Positions 61,316 through 64,000 of a stretch of DNA of 64,000 nucleotides are shown here, piece after piece (the stretch's first letter is position 1; every line of letters begins with the position of its first letter). Origin of the DNA: Hofstenia miamia (Eukaryota; Xenacoelomorpha; Acoela; Hofsteniidae). A program made the position numbers and the translations under genes. The notes below the pieces were generated by a model. That model had not been told where the DNA came from. It searched no databases and saw only the letters and a list, made by a program, of their open reading frames with translations. The stretch lies in the NCBI GenBank assembly GCA_900660155.1, contig CABFPE010000703.1, positions 138,395-202,394 on the forward strand. Reading direction: 5' to 3'.

Positions 61316-62640
61316 TGTCAATATTTATTGACACTATTGAATGAATGTAATATATTGTGGTAAATTTGGCTTATCATTTAAGACACAATTAATATCTGCA
61401 TATACGCATCTCTTATATAAATGTAGTTTTATTTTAAAAGAAAAACCATGGTTTCAGACTGCTGTTAAATGTGTGTCAATAAATATTGACGCCACCTGGT
61501 GAATATTTGCTGTGGTCCATTTTCTTTTTTTACATGCATGGTTTAAAATATTGCTGATAATGGCCGAGTTCGGTAAAGAATTTACAGGCATGGGATTACT
61601 TTTGCGGATATGGCCGGGTATCCATACGAAACAGACAAACGGTTTCTAGGAGAGGGGGTTGGGGTCAGGAAAAACTTATCAGCAAAGCACTTGAGCAGCA
61701 TAATACCTTAAAAGGTTAAACTCACTAAAACCTGTTTTGGAGCAAATTTTTCAGAACCTGCCTTGAACAGATTCATTTCGATTGTGTGTAGAACCCCGGA
61801 AGGACTTTATAAGGAGAAACTTGTAAGAAAGACGTTCATAGAGCAGAGTATAATGTACTTATGACTATCGGTTTAGTAAAATATTTGCATTTATTTTCAT
61901 TCCTTTGCAAATATTTGCACCCATTTTCATTGCAACATTGGTGCGACAAGGATTTATCAAAATAATCTGAATAATGCAAAGGAGTTGAGAAAATATCATT
62001 TTTTGGATTAATGCTGCGACTTTGAGCAGTTTTAGAAATAAAATTGGCGTCTAAATGGTGAGGCTATCATAATTGCATTAGAAACACTTGCAACAGTTTT
62101 ATTTTATTATTGTCAATATTTATTGACATAAGAGAAATTTAGTTAAGTTTTAGAAATTTCAGAAATCAAGTTGAATAGTATTATAGTATAGATGAAAATA
62201 TCCCTGCGTATAGAACACTAATAATATATTGAAATTTTGTCACAATATTATATAAATATCGTCAATAAATTTTGACATTAGCAATTTTGTTAAATTTAAG
62301 AAAGTATCATCAAAATCTAACAACTTAACTATAATGTGCATCGAAATGTGACAGTTGTGAAGTAATTTAATGAATTTGTCAAAAATTGCGAAAATCGAGT
62401 TATTATTGTCAATGTTATTTGACATTATAGCTAATTTTAATGATTTCAGTAGTTTTTCTCAAAAATTCCAAAATGATTATAATTAAGGGCAAAAGTATAA
62501 CATTTTGTAGCTTGATACTTTCTTTTGTCATTATTTTTAACAAAACCATAGAAATATTGTCAATATCTATTGATATATAACAGTAGATTTAACTAATGTT
62601 TGAAATTTCTAAAAAAAAAATTTCTACGATTGTAGGTTAC
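61316..62640. repeat. old ~150-bp tandem array with palindromic cores
   Basis: An 18-bp near-palindrome, TGTCAATA-NN-TATTGACA, occurs at 61316, 61474, 62111, 62260, 62407 and 62558, with a weaker one at 62526. The spacings between neighbours are 158, 637, 149, 147 and 151 bases. Sequence after each core is related (for example TTTA-x-TTAA-x-GTTT-x-GAAATTTC after 62128 and 62575). About 480 bases of different, more GC-rich DNA sits between 61500 and 62060. The spacer dinucleotide is TT in some copies and AA in others. Confidence 0.6.
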
Positions 62641-62655
62641 AAATAAAAACAACTA

Positions 62656-63947
62656 CGAGGGGTGATCAATAAGTTCTGCAACCAGCATGTCTCTATTGAA
62701 TAAATGAACTGTAATCAAGTAGATATTTTTGTCGTGCTTCAATCGATATCGGAGCTAAGTTCACGCATAATATTATAGCTATAAGTAGTCGCTGCCGTTC
62801 ACAATCAGTCTCACAAGTTACACTGCTTTTACAATCTGAATGGAGCCATCAAAAGACAACTTTCGCGTCTACATTTTTACACGTATGAAACTGGGTTTGA
62901 AGGAAAAGGAAATTCATCGCGAGTTAGCAGACGTCTTCCCAGAAAGTGTACCTTAATTTGACACTATTGCCCGATGGATCCGACACTTCAACGATGGTAG
63001 GGGCTCTTTGGAAGATGAGGAACACTCACGTCGACCACGCTCTTCCTTAGCCATGGACATTGTTGCTCGTGCAGAGGCCATTGTGACTAAAGATCGGCAC
63101 ATCACACTGAGATTTCTTACTGCTGAGTTGTCCATAAGTTATGGAAATGCCTACTGCATCAACCATGACGAATTAAAGATGACCAAGCGCTGCGCACAGT
63201 GGATCAGCAGGCACAAAGAGTCCAGATTTGCCGCCGGTGGCTTGAAATGTTTTCGGAAAATGGACCGAAGCGACTCTCCGATGTTGTGACAGGAGATGAG
63301 GGCTGGATCTCCTTTTTCACAAGTCCTCCAACATGGTCTGGCTGACTGAAGATGACCCTCGACCTCAGGTTTTGAAGACGAGTTTTCGCAGCAGGAAGAG
63401 GATGTTCACCATCTTCTTCAACACCCAAGATGTCGTGGCTCTTGATATTCTACCTGAGAAGTCAACAATCAATGCCGGGTACTACACCAACACTGTTTTA
63501 CCCAAGGTTCTCCGCAACAGGGCTGAAACTGCAAGAACCCGAAGTGGATCCCGATCCCGTTTGCTGCTCTATCACGACAATGCGCACCTCACACTGCAGC
63601 CACAACTGTGTCCTATCTGGAGGAGCAAGGAATCCAGCTGCTTCCACACCCACCGTACTCCCCAGACTTGACTCCTTGCGACTTTTGGTTATTTCCAAAA
63701 GTAAAAAATACGATTTCTGGAAGGCCGTTTTCAAGGATTCACGACTTGGCGAGAGCGGTTCGTTCAGAACTGCGGAGCATACCTACTTCGGAGTGCCATG
63801 GATGCTTCAAGAGTTGGAAGATGCTGATGCAGCGGTGCATAGATAGTGACGGAAAGTACTTTGAAGGAATGTGACCATTGATTTTTCAACTTTGTAATTT
63901 TTCTTTAAATAAATGAATTGGTTGCAAAACTTTTTGATCACCCCTCG
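62656..63947 (+). mobile_element. mariner (DD34D) transposon with both ends
   Basis: The 1,292-bp element is flanked by TA on both sides (62654-62655 and 63948-63949), the mariner target duplication. Terminal inverted repeats of 28 bp (62656-62683 and 63920-63947, starting CGAGGGGTGATCA) match at 26 positions. The length is typical for mariner. It is visibly richer in G+C than its flanks, which fits arrival from another genome; mariners are well known for horizontal transfer, but here that is inference. It abuts the ~150-bp palindrome array. Confidence 0.93.
62840..63874 (+). pseudogene. mariner transposase pseudogene
   Basis: Reading starts MEPSKDNFRVYIF at 62840. Landmarks in order: an HTH with FNDGRGSLEDEEHS-RRPRS, DRHITLRFL and ISYGNAYCI; TGDEGWISFF with the first catalytic Asp; YHDNA with the second Asp; and YSPDLTPCDFWLFP with the third Asp of DD34D; stop at 63874. 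The frame is broken by an in-frame TAA near 62957, and at least two frame changes plus a small loss occur between YGNAYCI and the first catalytic Asp and again before the YSPDL motif. All three catalytic Asp codons survive. It cannot make one full transposase, though the intact ends might still be mobilised by a helper. Confidence 0.9.
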
Positions 63948-64000
63948 TATTTATTAGCAAATAAAAATTTCGATTTTTTCAATAGTATTTACTACACTCC

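Noticed and set aside
1-64000. CRISPR arrays, bacterial operons or defence systems.
   Set aside because: No direct-repeat/spacer pattern or prokaryotic gene layout; introns and transposons show an animal-type genome.

Overview
The window is eukaryotic and looks like AT-rich invertebrate animal DNA (roughly 70% A+T by eye; no composition count was run). Coding sequence is split into short exons with GT-AG introns of 0.2-2.3 kb. Between them lie (TA)n, (GAT)n and (CAT)n tracts, Tc1/mariner and hAT-like DNA transposons, and CR1/Jockey-type LINE remains. The species cannot be named from the sequence.

Layout. 1-12.1 kb: AT-rich DNA with no gene I recognise; microsatellites and two small structured spots. 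12.1-13.4 kb: two worn reverse-transcriptase relics. 15.1-18.4 kb: transposon cluster, with an internally deleted Tc1-like element (15176-15747) and a nearly full-length but inactive Tc1-like element (16894-18341). 19.7-31 kb: mostly featureless, with a hAT-like insertion candidate, a 314-bp hAT MITE (27556-27869) and a 210-N gap. 31.2-42.9 kb: the main host gene on the minus strand, 11 phase-consistent exons encoding about 886 residues, a coiled-coil protein that resembles TSNAXIP1-type ciliary/testis proteins at both ends. 42.4-49.3 kb: duplicated blocks (2,422 bp, apparently identical, containing exon 1; and 740 bp with one difference seen) bounded by single Ns and (TA)n tracts, probably an assembly artefact. 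48.5-51.7 kb: a broken LINE with an esterase-like ORF1, endonuclease and reverse-transcriptase pieces, itself holding a 133-bp hAT MITE. 53.2-56.4 kb: a tentative minus-strand membrane-protein gene. 57.1-59.3 kb: the last two coding exons of an SLC43-family transporter, minus strand. 58.2 kb: a short inverted-repeat element. 61.3-62.6 kb: an old tandem array of ~150-bp units, each centred on an 18-bp palindrome. 62.66-63.95 kb: a complete-ended but broken mariner next to that array.

The two best host genes (TSNAXIP1-like and SLC43-like) are unrelated in function and share only the minus strand. Nothing supports an operon, a gene cluster or a new defence-type system. The more unusual observations are the palindrome-centred repeat array, the exact duplication of exon 1, and a weak splice donor followed by a G-run in the main gene.
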